Part shown: piece by piece, positions 18,189 through 26,035 of the stretch
Numbering within the stretch: the first letter of the stretch is position 1
How the letters are laid out: every line of letters starts with the position of its first letter
Origin: JADFJB01 sp964464595
Lineage (GTDB): Bacteria > Zhuqueibacterota > JdFR-76 > DREG01
Length of the DNA stretch: 64,000 bases
Assembly (NCBI GenBank): GCA_964464595.1
Contig: CAYXGW010000005.1
Coordinates: forward strand, 1-64,000
Direction of reading: 5' to 3'
The notes under the pieces: model-generated
Database searches by the model: none
The model's input: only the letters and a program-made list of their open reading frames with translations
Told to the model about the DNA's origin: nothing
Position numbers and translations under genes: made by a program

Positions 18189-18234
18189 ATTCCCGAATGC
18201 TTTTATCGGGAATCTAGCACCCTCTTTGAGAGGG
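18189..18234. repeat. two short hairpins of dispersed-repeat type
   Basis: Hairpin one pairs attcccga (18189-18196) with tcgggaat (18206-18213), and is preceded by tgtc and followed by ct, the familiar 'GTCATTCCCGAA...TCGGGAATCT' intergenic repeat. Hairpin two pairs ccctc with gaggg at 18220-18234. Both fall between the LolA-like copy and the pentapeptide-repeat gene, and could also act as transcript ends. Confidence 0.75.
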
Positions 18235-18259
18235 GATTTAGGGGTGTGTTTGTATTGGT

Positions 18260-19576
18260 TTAATCTCTCTTGAAACGCCACCTAAGTGAAATAAGGAAAA
18301 GTGACAAAAAGACAATGTTAAACAGAGCCTGAATAGATGCAGTAAACCGTATCCAGCCAATGTCCTTTCCGAATAAATCATTAGCTATTCCAGTGCCAGA
18401 ATGTAGCCAAATGCTGAATGGGCGCACTAATTGTTGAAAAGAAAAGTTAAGAGAGTTTCCTATTAGTTCTAAATCAAATCCATATTTTATATTAAGAGTT
18501 GAACTGGCCATGTATGAATAAATCAAAAAAAAGATGATCAAATTAATAATCAGAGCCACAACAGGTCTACCTACACTCCAGCCATATTCAGATAACTTGT
18601 CATAGCAACATGATAGTAGCTTTAGCCATTTAGAAACATTCGAATCATTCCGAATGCACCGCTGTTCATAACCATAAAACTTCGCTTCATCTTTACGCGC
18701 ACGATTAGCAGCCATTGCTAAATTTAGAGTTCGATACTCTCGTGCCGCATCTGCAGATAAATCAAGAAATCGGGCATCGTCAAAAATAGTATGCTGATGA
18801 AGTTTGCAACCATGAAACATAGGTGCCTTATTGAAAACCGTTTTGTAAAAGTTTGTAGTGCTAGAAAAACGTCTATTCACAAAGTCGACTTTACCACGGA
18901 ATTCAACATGATCAAAAAAAATAGCATCAAATTTTTCCGCTTCGGGTGCGACTTTGCCAACATTTATGATTGACAAATTAGGATGATAGGCTCTATTTTC
19001 TACAGAAAAGATTGCATCACTCTTGAATGTTGCATGCGAAAAAAATGTGGCATTAATAAAAATGCTTCCCATAAAATCTGCGTTGTGCTCAAAAGTAGCA
19101 CCTCTGAAATCGACACCTAGGCTGAATTTTGCGCCTATAAATAGAACGTCCCAAAACTGTGTTTTATAAAATGTGGGGGCTTTAATAAAAGTAACATACG
19201 AGAAATCAGCATCAACCTCGAAGGTAGTATCCTGAAACGACACATTGGCACAAAATATTGCATGAGAAAAATCTATCTTCCCAGTAAAATTTTTATTGTC
19301 AAAATCAATATGGTACGGAAAAACTACACCACGTAAATTTATGAGTTCCTGATAAGGAGTTTCATCGATTATTTCAAATATCTTGTCATTGAATTCTTTG
19401 CCATGTACCTCTACATTTTTGTCTTTGCGTGTAATTGCTTCATTCATCTTCGCTTCTGCTGGTAAATGAAATTCGCAATAATACACTTCATTATATTGCT
19501 TCAGTTCAGCAAATTTAAACTGACATTTGTTGTTCTTATTTTTATTAAAGACACACTGTTTTAAGGGGCTATTCAT
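18260..19576 (-). CDS. pentapeptide-repeat protein with C-terminal membrane segments
   Basis: The central part (about residues 85-290) is built from pentapeptide repeats of the A(D/N)FSxxxF type, for example FTGKIDFSHAIF, ANVSFQDTTF and VDFRGATFEHNADF, which form a right-handed quadrilateral helix. The short N-terminus holds cysteines (KQCVFNKNKNNKCQF, YYCEFHLP). The segment LNLAMAANRARKDEAKFYGYE precedes two predicted membrane helices near 340-362 and 410-432, with a re-entrant-like loop between. This layout is seen in ion-channel-like pentapeptide proteins. Function is unknown. It faces away from the MNT-HEPN and TIR genes. No signal peptide is present, so the repeat domain is probably cytoplasmic. 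Confidence 0.85.
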   Translation of the reverse strand: MNSPLKQCVFNKNKNNKCQFKFAELKQYNEVYYCEFHLPAEAKMNEAITRKDKNVEVHGKEFNDKIFEIIDETPYQELINLRGVVFPYHIDFDNKNFTGKIDFSHAIFCANVSFQDTTFEVDADFSYVTFIKAPTFYKTQFWDVLFIGAKFSLGVDFRGATFEHNADFMGSIFINATFFSHATFKSDAIFSVENRAYHPNLSIINVGKVAPEAEKFDAIFFDHVEFRGKVDFVNRRFSSTTNFYKTVFNKAPMFHGCKLHQHTIFDDARFLDLSADAAREYRTLNLAMAANRARKDEAKFYGYEQRCIRNDSNVSKWLKLLSCCYDKLSEYGWSVGRPVVALIINLIIFFLIYSYMASSTLNIKYGFDLELIGNSLNFSFQQLVRPFSIWLHSGTGIANDLFGKDIGWIRFTASIQALFNIVFLSLFLISLRWRFKRD

Positions 19577-19824
19577 ACCTTTAACTCATAAATTAAAAAT
19601 GATGATGCCTCTACTTCTCCTGGCTCAACCGCAACTCCTGGCGAACTAAATATAACTACCCGTTCAGGTTAAATCAAATACATTTTTACCCCTCTGTAAG
19701 CCAAATATATCCGAAGAGAAATAATAAGAATGTATTTATACATTTATTTTTATGATATTAATAACTATTATCAATGATTTGAATGAACGACTTGAATTGT
19801 CATTAATAAAGGGTATGAGCGACT

Positions 19825-20697
19825 ATGGCAATTAAGATGAAAACAAGCCTGGACTATTTACCGGAAAACAAGCGTAATGACTTGCTTACTACGGTTCGAT
19901 TGATCCGGGAAGAATTCGAAGTGGATATGATCATCCTGTTCGGAAGTTACGCACGAGACGAATGGGTCGAAGAACTTGGCGAAGATGAATTTTATTACAA
20001 ATACCAGAGTGATTTCGACATTTTAGTCGTTGCTGCCAAAAAATATGCAAATAAGCACGGGAAATGGGATCGCCTCAAAGCAAATATTAGCCGTGCTTCG
20101 AATATGCCTACGCCGGTTACTTTTATTCATCACAATATCGGATTTCTAAATGGCCGGCTATCGAAAGGACATTACTTTTTTACGGATATTGTAAAGGAAG
20201 GTATTCTGCTCTACGATTCGAAGAAAGTTGAATTAGCGGAACCGCGGGAACTTACCCCGGAAGAATACAAAGATAAAGCGGCGAAATATTTTGACCATTG
20301 GTACAATAGTGCAAACGATTTTTTTGAACAATATGAATTTGCGCTCACAAAAAACAAATATAAAATAGCTGCCTTCCTACTACATCAAGCCACTGAACGA
20401 TACTACTCCGCCCTACTTTTAGTCCTCACCGATTACCGACCAAAATCCCACGACATCGAAAGACTCGGAAACTTAGCTGCTGCACAAGATACGGAATTGC
20501 TTCACGTATTTCCTAAAGGTACAAAAGACGAGAGAAATAGATTTGAATTACTCAGGAAAGCCTACATTGAAGCACGATATGATGAAGATTTTGCAATCAC
20601 CCGTGAAGAATTGGAATGGCTGGCGGAGCGAGTGAATATATTGCAGAAACTGACGGAGAAAATTTGTAAGACAAAGATTGCGAGTTTTATAGGTTAA
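19825..20697 (+). CDS. MNT-HEPN fusion protein (nucleotidyltransferase plus HEPN)
   Basis: The N-terminal half is a minimal nucleotidyltransferase with GSYARDEW at 40-47 and the acidic pair D63/D65 in SDFDIL. The C-terminal half (about 150-285) is a helical HEPN domain. In MNT/HEPN toxin-antitoxin pairs the HEPN is an RNase held in check by the MNT, which modifies it; here both are in one chain. The expected HEPN RX4-6H site is not clear: the nearest match is R205-PKS-H209, with only three residues between. Nuclease activity is therefore uncertain, and a sugar- or nucleotide-modifying role is possible. It lies directly upstream of a TIR gene. Confidence 0.85.
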   Translation: MAIKMKTSLDYLPENKRNDLLTTVRLIREEFEVDMIILFGSYARDEWVEELGEDEFYYKYQSDFDILVVAAKKYANKHGKWDRLKANISRASNMPTPVTFIHHNIGFLNGRLSKGHYFFTDIVKEGILLYDSKKVELAEPRELTPEEYKDKAAKYFDHWYNSANDFFEQYEFALTKNKYKIAAFLLHQATERYYSALLLVLTDYRPKSHDIERLGNLAAAQDTELLHVFPKGTKDERNRFELLRKAYIEARYDEDFAITREELEWLAERVNILQKLTEKICKTKIASFIG

Positions 20698-20783
20698 GTG
20701 CCTGTAAATACAGTCAATTGCATATCAAAAATTTGTCATCTTTAAATGGTATGGACGACTTTTCGTACCTAGAGAAACTTCTT

Positions 20784-21551
20784 ATGAAATACGACGTCTT
20801 CATAAATCACGCGAGTGAAGATAAGGGTGATGTTGCTCGGCCGCTAGCAGCGCATCTAGAACACCTCGGCCTAAAAGTGTGGCTAGATGAGTTCGAACTC
20901 ACACTCGGAGACAGCCTTCGACGAAGTATTGATCGTGGGTTATCTCAGTCAAAGTATAGTGCAGTAATTCTGAGCCCTGCATTTTTCGAAAAAGAATGGC
21001 CAAACAAGGAACTCGACGGATTGGTCGCTCGAGAGGATGGGCGTCATAAGGTCATTCTTCCGATTTGGCACAATGTCGGTGCCGATGAAATCGTCAAATA
21101 TTCACCAATACTCGCCGACAAACTTGCTATTTCAACATCCCGGGGTATAGCTCAAGTAGCCAAGAGCATTTTCGAGGCGGTGACTCGTGAGGCGCACGAA
21201 GAAGATGGAACGGTAAAAATCAAGTTAGTACCGAGCGAAAGCGAGATCCTCGAGCGTTTAAGAAAGCAAATGCTCATTGCCAAAACGGCTTGGGAGCTCA
21301 AAAAAGTTTTATATGAGCTTGAAGAGTATATTGCAAAGTATCCTCACTCACCTGATGCTCGTTTGCTGAAGGATAAGATAGAGATCGGCAAACGGCTGAC
21401 CGAAATGAAGCATCAGGCGACGGAAACGGATATAGATGCATCAGAGGATCTCATTGGACGCTGGTTATATTGGGGCTGCTATATATGGCCAATCCTTTTT
21501 GTTGGAGCGATTGTATTCTTATCATATCTGCTTTTCCGTATATTCTCTTGA
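20784..21551 (+). CDS. TIR-domain protein with C-terminal membrane helix
   Basis: From the ATG at 20784 the protein starts at the first TIR strand (KYDVFINHASEDK) and runs 255 aa. Box 2 lies around LKVWLDEFEL and the catalytic glutamate of TIR NADases is E76 in WPNKELDGL. After the TIR (about 3-135) come a charged helical linker and one membrane helix near 227-251, so the enzyme is likely membrane-tethered. Other in-frame starts at 20718 (TTG) and 20751 (ATG) would add a short unstructured lead. TIR NADases act in anti-phage defence; a role here is inferred from domain and neighbours. Ribosome sites are weak for all starts. Confidence 0.87.
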   Translation: MKYDVFINHASEDKGDVARPLAAHLEHLGLKVWLDEFELTLGDSLRRSIDRGLSQSKYSAVILSPAFFEKEWPNKELDGLVAREDGRHKVILPIWHNVGADEIVKYSPILADKLAISTSRGIAQVAKSIFEAVTREAHEEDGTVKIKLVPSESEILERLRKQMLIAKTAWELKKVLYELEEYIAKYPHSPDARLLKDKIEIGKRLTEMKHQATETDIDASEDLIGRWLYWGCYIWPILFVGAIVFLSYLLFRIFS

Positions 21552-21630
21552 TGAACCTATCTTGATGCCACGGTTCTATTTTTATCTGCTTACAATTAAA
21601 AATAATTAACTTTAATAAGGAATGAAGAAA

Positions 21631-21912
21631 ATGGATATTCAATTAGAACATTTACAAGATAAGAAAAGATTTATTGCCAAAGTTGATGATCATCAGGCAA
21701 CGTTAAAATATAAAATAGTTGACGATAACATCCTCAACTATTATAGCACATTTGTGCCCGAAGAACTGCGAAACGCCAGGGTCGGTTACCAATTAGTGAA
21801 ATTTGGCCTGGAATATGCGAAAAAACATAACTTCAAAATAATGCCAAAATGTTGGTTTGTGAAGAAGGTTATGGATCGGAATGAAGAATACCAATCTATG
21901 ATTGCAAGTTAA
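21631..21912 (+). CDS. small GNAT-like N-acetyltransferase (YjdJ/NATD1 type)
   Basis: This 93-aa protein has the short GCN5-related fold found in YjdJ-like proteins: KVDDHQATLKYKIVDDNILNYYSTFVPEELRN, then the acetyl-CoA loop equivalent NARVGYQLVKFGLEYAKKHN, and PKCWFVKKVMDRNEEY at the end. The ATG at 21631 is 9 nt from AAGGA. An ATG three codons upstream would overlap the ribosome site. The acceptor is unknown. It is not obviously linked to its neighbours. Confidence 0.85.
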   Translation: MDIQLEHLQDKKRFIAKVDDHQATLKYKIVDDNILNYYSTFVPEELRNARVGYQLVKFGLEYAKKHNFKIMPKCWFVKKVMDRNEEYQSMIAS

Positions 21913-21942
21913 TATTAAATCCTAATCGAACTCGGAGAAATC

Positions 21943-22839
21943 ATGCAGCGAATCAAATGGATTTTCACACTTAACCTCACTGCCGGGCTGATCCTGTTTC
22001 AAACAGCTTTTTGCCAGGCGCAACCGCCGGGAACCGACATTTATTCGGCAGAATACTCCATGGTGCAAAACCGAATGAGCCTTTCCGGCCCGGTCAATCT
22101 CACAAAACGAGCCGGTTATGATAACCAGCCTTTTTTTCATCCGGATGGCGAATACATACTTTATACATCTTCACGAGATGAACAAACGGATATTTTTCGC
22201 TATGATATTGCAGCGAAATCCATTTCTCAAATCACAAAAACAACGGAGAGCGAATATTCCCCCACCATAATGCCAGGCGGCAAATTTTTTTCAACGATTC
22301 GGGTTGAAAAAGATTCCAGGCAAAGATTGTGGAAATTTCCAATAGATGGCGGCTCTCCAACCGTTGTATTGCATGATGTGTTGCCTGTCGGCTATCATGC
22401 ATGGGGAAATCAGAATAAGGTTTTCATGTTTATCCTTGGCAATCCGGCAACTTTGCAGATTGCAGATGTAACAACCGGGAAAGCCGAAACCTTTGTCGGC
22501 AATGTCGGGCGCTCTCTCCATAAAATTCCGGGTATTAGTGCTGTCAGTTTCGTCCATAAAATTTCTCAAGAGCCATGGTTTATCACCAGTATTTCACTCA
22601 TAAATCATGAGATCGATTATTTAATCAAAACCATCCCCGGCAGTGAGGATTATGCCTGGACTGCGGATGGCAGGATCGTTATGGGAAATGGCGCGAAACT
22701 GTATGAATACATGCCTGGAAAAACAAAAGATTGGCAGGAAATTGCAGACTTTTCCAGTTCGGGAATTAAAAACATCAGCAGAATTGCCGTGAATCCCAAA
22801 GGCAATCAAATTGTTTTTGTAGCACAGGATGGAGAATAA
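21943..22839 (+). CDS. secreted TolB-like beta-propeller protein
   Basis: A signal peptide (MQRIKWIFTLNLTAGLILFQ to CQAQ) leads into WD40-like/TolB-type blades: DNQPFFHPDGEYILYTSSRD, SEYSPTIMPGGKFFSTIR, DYAWTADGRIVMG and ISRIAVNPKGNQIVFVAQ. The 298-aa length gives about five to six blades. The protein probably binds a periplasmic or surface partner. It stops directly before the palindrome/GIY-YIG repeats. It may be a truncated member of a family that usually carries a further domain, but no continuation is visible after 22839. Confidence 0.8.
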   Translation: MQRIKWIFTLNLTAGLILFQTAFCQAQPPGTDIYSAEYSMVQNRMSLSGPVNLTKRAGYDNQPFFHPDGEYILYTSSRDEQTDIFRYDIAAKSISQITKTTESEYSPTIMPGGKFFSTIRVEKDSRQRLWKFPIDGGSPTVVLHDVLPVGYHAWGNQNKVFMFILGNPATLQIADVTTGKAETFVGNVGRSLHKIPGISAVSFVHKISQEPWFITSISLINHEIDYLIKTIPGSEDYAWTADGRIVMGNGAKLYEYMPGKTKDWQEIADFSSSGIKNISRIAVNPKGNQIVFVAQDGE

Positions 22840-22868
22840 TAAAAATGCTGTGTCATTCAATGCTAATC

Positions 22869-22971
22869 CTCGTGCCATCGCGAAGAGCTTGGCGACGCGG
22901 CGATCTACCTGGATAATAGCAGGAGATTGCTTCGTCGTGTCGTTCAGACGGCACTTCTCGCAAGGACACGG
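22869..22971. repeat. long palindromic repeat R1 (MITE-like)
   Basis: The left arm cgtgccatcgcgaagagc and the right arm cttctcgcaaggacacg are near-complementary, and inside them gacg/gcgatct pairs with agattgcttcgtc. The right half contains a smaller hairpin of the form tgtcgttcagacggca. Three further copies follow at R2, R3 and R4. Confidence 0.85.
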
Positions 22972-22995
22972 AGTTAATCTTATGGGAAATAATAA

Positions 22996-23088
22996 ATGTC
23001 AAGACAGAAAAAGCTTAACTTAATTTCCAGTATTAATGAAAAATGGAAAGACCTCTCATATGACTTGCGAATCCTTAATATTTGCTAA
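22996..23088 (+). pseudogene. internally deleted GIY-YIG gene, 30-codon remnant
   Basis: The start context aataaatgtc matches that of the intact GIY-YIG gene at 23218. After MS the frame jumps to RQKKLNLISSINEKWKDL, which is the intact gene's C-terminus. The deletion removed about 70 codons between two tc dinucleotides and kept the frame. The end has drifted (SYDLRILNIC). The catalytic motif is absent, so it is non-functional as a nuclease. Confidence 0.85.
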
Positions 23089-23090
23089 TC

Positions 23091-23193
23091 CTTGTGTCAT
23101 CGAGAGGAGCGAAGCGACGCGGCAATCTACTTGGGTAATAACAGGAGATTGCTTCGTCGTGCCGTTCAGACGGCACTTCTCGCAAGGACACGG
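23091..23193. repeat. long palindromic repeat R2
   Basis: Second copy of the palindrome, about 90 percent identical to R1, and likewise ending in cggagttaatcttatg and a short A-rich stretch that provides the start codon of the intact GIY-YIG gene at 23218. Confidence 0.87.
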
Positions 23194-23217
23194 AGTTAAT
23201 CTTATGTGAAATAATAA

Positions 23218-23505
23218 ATGTCCAAAGAGTATTTTGTTTACATTATGACAAATCAACACAATAATGTTCTTTATACTGGTTTAACTAACGACATAAAAAG
23301 AAGAGTGTTTGAGCACAAAACAAAACATATAAAAGGATTTTCCCAAAAATATAACGTTGTGAAATTAGTTTACTTTGAAGTTTTTAGGGATATTGGTCAG
23401 GCAATCAGAAGAGAGAAACAAGTCAAAGCAGGCTCAAGACAGAAAAAGCTCAACTTAATTTCCAGTATTAATGAAAAATGGAAAGACCTTTCTGATGATT
23501 TGTGA
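23218..23505 (+). CDS. GIY-YIG family endonuclease (YhbQ/URI-type)
   Basis: A 95-aa single-domain GIY-YIG nuclease. The strand pair with FVYIM and LYTGLT holds the GIY-YIG tyrosines, the arginine-rich helix is NDIKRRVFEHK, and the metal-binding glutamate lies in AIRREKQVK at about residue 66. These proteins cleave DNA with one active site and no dedicated DNA-recognition domain. Stand-alone copies of this type are scattered in many genomes. Here the gene sits exactly between two palindromes (R2 and R3/R4). A deleted copy of the same unit lies upstream. This points to mobility by an unknown route. Confidence 0.93.
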   Translation: MSKEYFVYIMTNQHNNVLYTGLTNDIKRRVFEHKTKHIKGFSQKYNVVKLVYFEVFRDIGQAIRREKQVKAGSRQKKLNLISSINEKWKDLSDDL

Positions 23506-23525
23506 ATCCTTAATATTTGCTAATC

Positions 23526-23679
23526 CTCGTGTCATCGCGAGGAGCTTAGCGACGTGGCGATCTACTTGGCTAATCCTTGTGTCATCGAGAGGAGCGAAGC
23601 GACGTGGCGATCTGCTTTGAGTAATAGCAGGAGATTGCTTCGTCGTGCCGTCCAGACGGCACTCCTCGCAATGACACGG
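23526..23679. repeat. palindromic repeats R3 (half) and R4 (full)
   Basis: R3 (23526-23563) has only the left arm, with gtcatcgcgaggagc and gacgtggcgatct. R4 (23576-23679) is complete, ending cctcgcaatgacacgg. The intervening ctaatccttgtgtcatc shows R3 and R4 are head to tail. The next gene starts 16 nt after R4. Confidence 0.87.
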
Positions 23680-23695
23680 AGTTGTAAACAAAACC

Positions 23696-24457
23696 ATGAA
23701 CAAAAATCCAAAGCAAAGATTCTCTGACCGGGTAGAAAACTATACCAAATACCGGCCGGGCTATCCATCGGAAATACTCAATTTACTAAAAGAAAAGTGC
23801 AATTTAATCTCAGGATCCATAATCGCCGATATCGGATCCGGAACCGGCATTTTCACTAAATTCCTTTTAGACAATGGCAATGCCGTTTTTGCGGTGGAAC
23901 CAAACCCGGAAATGCGCGTAGAGGCCGAACGAATTTTAAGAAGTAATGGACAATTTACCAGCAATTCCGGTGATGCAGAAGCTACAACACTCGCGGATCA
24001 TTCCGTAGACATCATCACTTGTGCCCAGGCCTTTCATTGGTTCGACCGTGAGAAGGCCAAACAAGAGTTTCACCGCATTCTAAAGCCGAATGGCTGCTTA
24101 GTTCTCGTTTGGAATGAAAGAAAAACCGGTCCATCGCAATTTTTACAACTGTTTGAAAATCTATTAAAAACCTACTCACCGGATTATGGCCAGGTAACCC
24201 ACAGGCTAATAGACACAAAAGTATTAACGGAATTTTATTCACCTTCAACATTTAATACTGCAACCTTCTCAAATTCCCAGGATTTCAATCTCGAGGCTCT
24301 CAAAGGAAGGTTATTATCGTCCTCTTATGCGCCGAATGCCGGCCATCCCAATCATAAGCCGATGATGGCTGAAATTGAACAGATCTTTGCTGCACATAAC
24401 ATTTCCTGTAAGGTTCGTTTTGAGTATAAAACACAGGTTTACTATGGCAAGTTCTGA
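23696..24457 (+). CDS. class I SAM-dependent methyltransferase (Methyltransf_11)
   Basis: 253 aa, starting RFSDRVENYTKYRPGYP, typical of the Methyltransf_11 group of small-molecule methyltransferases. The SAM loop is IADIGSGTGIFTKFLLD, the acidic residue after strand 2 is in FAVEPNPEMR, the GDAEATTL motif follows, and ITCAQAFHWFDREKAKQEF is the post-motif helix. No DNA- or RNA-recognition domain is visible. The start codon lies 16 nt after palindrome R4, so its promoter is probably inside or beyond the repeats. Confidence 0.9.
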   Translation: MNKNPKQRFSDRVENYTKYRPGYPSEILNLLKEKCNLISGSIIADIGSGTGIFTKFLLDNGNAVFAVEPNPEMRVEAERILRSNGQFTSNSGDAEATTLADHSVDIITCAQAFHWFDREKAKQEFHRILKPNGCLVLVWNERKTGPSQFLQLFENLLKTYSPDYGQVTHRLIDTKVLTEFYSPSTFNTATFSNSQDFNLEALKGRLLSSSYAPNAGHPNHKPMMAEIEQIFAAHNISCKVRFEYKTQVYYGKF

Positions 24458-24475
24458 TTATAAAAAATCAGTTTT
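24454..24475 (+). terminator. probable intrinsic terminator after methyltransferase gene
   Basis: ctgatt at 24454-24459 pairs with aatcag at 24466-24471 and is followed by tttt. The stem is only six AT-rich pairs and overlaps the TGA stop, so strength is doubtful. Confidence 0.45.
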
Positions 24476-24614
24476 AATTTAAGAATCAATATAAAAATTC
24501 TTGCTTATTGAAAAAAGACATTAGACCGGATTAACAAGATGACTTGATTTCCATTTGAACAATTATACATTATCAACTGTATTAGTACTTTTATCTTAAA
24601 CTGAGGATCTGACC

Positions 24615-25964
24615 ATGAGAAAACTACTTACTATTTTTGCAATTTTAGTCCCGGCTTATTTGATTCTGGCTGCGGTAATTCCGGACGATGCTGAGAATAA
24701 CTGGCCGCAATGGCGCGGTCCATACGGGAATGGAATTTCTAATGGAAATCCGCCTGTTGAGTGGAGTGAAAACAAAAATATCAAATGGAAAATTGAAATT
24801 CCCGGGCTGGGACATTCGACCCCAATCGTATGGGAAAATCAAATTTTTGTATTAACCGCTATCGATGGTGAAAAAGTCGATTCTCAAGATAGTCAGACAA
24901 GCCAAAACCAACGAGGAAGACGCGGCGGCCGAAGAGGGATGCGCGGTAAACAACCAGACAAAAAAATTCAATTCACCATTTTGGCAATCAATCACGATGA
25001 TGGTAAAATTAACTGGCAAAAAACCTCCCGGGAAGAGCTGCCGCACCAGGGAACCCACAATACCGCATCCTGGGCGTCTAATTCCGGTGTAACGGATGGG
25101 AAGCATGTTTGGGCTTATTATGGCTCCAGGGGTCTGTATTGTTACGATATGAAAGGCAATCTTCAATGGGAAAAAGATTTTGGAGAGATGCAGAAAAGAT
25201 TGGGATTTGGGGAAGGAAGTTCACTGGCTCTGTATAATGATAAAATCGTGATTAATTGGGATCATGAAGGAGATTCATTTATTACTGCTATTGATAAGAA
25301 TTCCGGCGAAGAATTATGGCGAACCCCTCGAGATGAAAGAACGACCTGGACTTCACCCTATGTGGTTGAGCACAAAGGTACTGCACAAGTTATTGTGAAT
25401 GCAACTGGCCGAATAAGCAGTTACAATCTTGATACCGGTAAATTAATCTGGGAATGTGGAGGTATGACTGTGAATGCGATTCCCATGCCGGTATCCATAG
25501 ATGGCATTGTTTACGTTACAACCGGCTTTCGCGGCAGCGCTTTAGTTGCCGTTAACCTGGATAATGCCAAGGGAGATATTACCAATACCGACGCTGTGAT
25601 CTGGACATATGACCGGGATACACCTTATACACCATCACCCCTTGTTTATAAGGACAACCTTTACTTTTTGAAAGTCAATTCCGAAATTCTTTCCTGTTTT
25701 GATGCAAAGACAGGTGAAGCTCTTTTCACCCAAAAACGCCTTGATGGTATCAAGGGCATGTATTCGTCACCAGTAGCAGCGAATAATCGTATTTACTTTG
25801 CCGGTAGAAATGGCGTAACGTCAGTACTCAAGTATGGATCCACATTTGAAACTTTGGCCACAAATACCCTTGATGACAACTTTGATGCTTCACCGGCGAT
25901 TGTAGGAAATGATCTGTATTTGAGAGGCCACAAATATCTCTACAGTATCTCAGAAACCAAATGA
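24615..25964 (+). CDS. secreted PQQ-like beta-propeller repeat protein
   Basis: An N-terminal signal segment (MRKLLTIFAILVPAYLILAA) precedes WPQWRGPYGNGIS, the usual first blade of the eight-bladed quinoprotein-like fold (DUF1583/PQQ_2 type). Blade strands such as GKINWQKTSREE, GNLQWEKDFGEM, SGEELWRTPRDE and TGKLIWECGGM follow the WxxW spacing. The Arg-Gly-rich insertion RRGGRRGMRGKQP near residue 112 is low complexity. Most such proteins in FCB and planctomycetes lack enzymatic PQQ residues and act as structural or sensor propellers. Function is unknown. Confidence 0.88.
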   Translation: MRKLLTIFAILVPAYLILAAVIPDDAENNWPQWRGPYGNGISNGNPPVEWSENKNIKWKIEIPGLGHSTPIVWENQIFVLTAIDGEKVDSQDSQTSQNQRGRRGGRRGMRGKQPDKKIQFTILAINHDDGKINWQKTSREELPHQGTHNTASWASNSGVTDGKHVWAYYGSRGLYCYDMKGNLQWEKDFGEMQKRLGFGEGSSLALYNDKIVINWDHEGDSFITAIDKNSGEELWRTPRDERTTWTSPYVVEHKGTAQVIVNATGRISSYNLDTGKLIWECGGMTVNAIPMPVSIDGIVYVTTGFRGSALVAVNLDNAKGDITNTDAVIWTYDRDTPYTPSPLVYKDNLYFLKVNSEILSCFDAKTGEALFTQKRLDGIKGMYSSPVAANNRIYFAGRNGVTSVLKYGSTFETLATNTLDDNFDASPAIVGNDLYLRGHKYLYSISETK

Positions 25965-26035
25965 CACTTTATAATCAGAATTTGACAATTCATTTATGTT
26001 GATTCTTAAACACACTTTATTTTGGAATCAATCCA

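Noticed and set aside
22829..23768. Short frames on both strands in the palindrome region (such as CHCEECRLDGTTKQSP-type translations)
   Set aside because: They are translations of the palindromic repeats, have no ribosome sites and recur in every copy.
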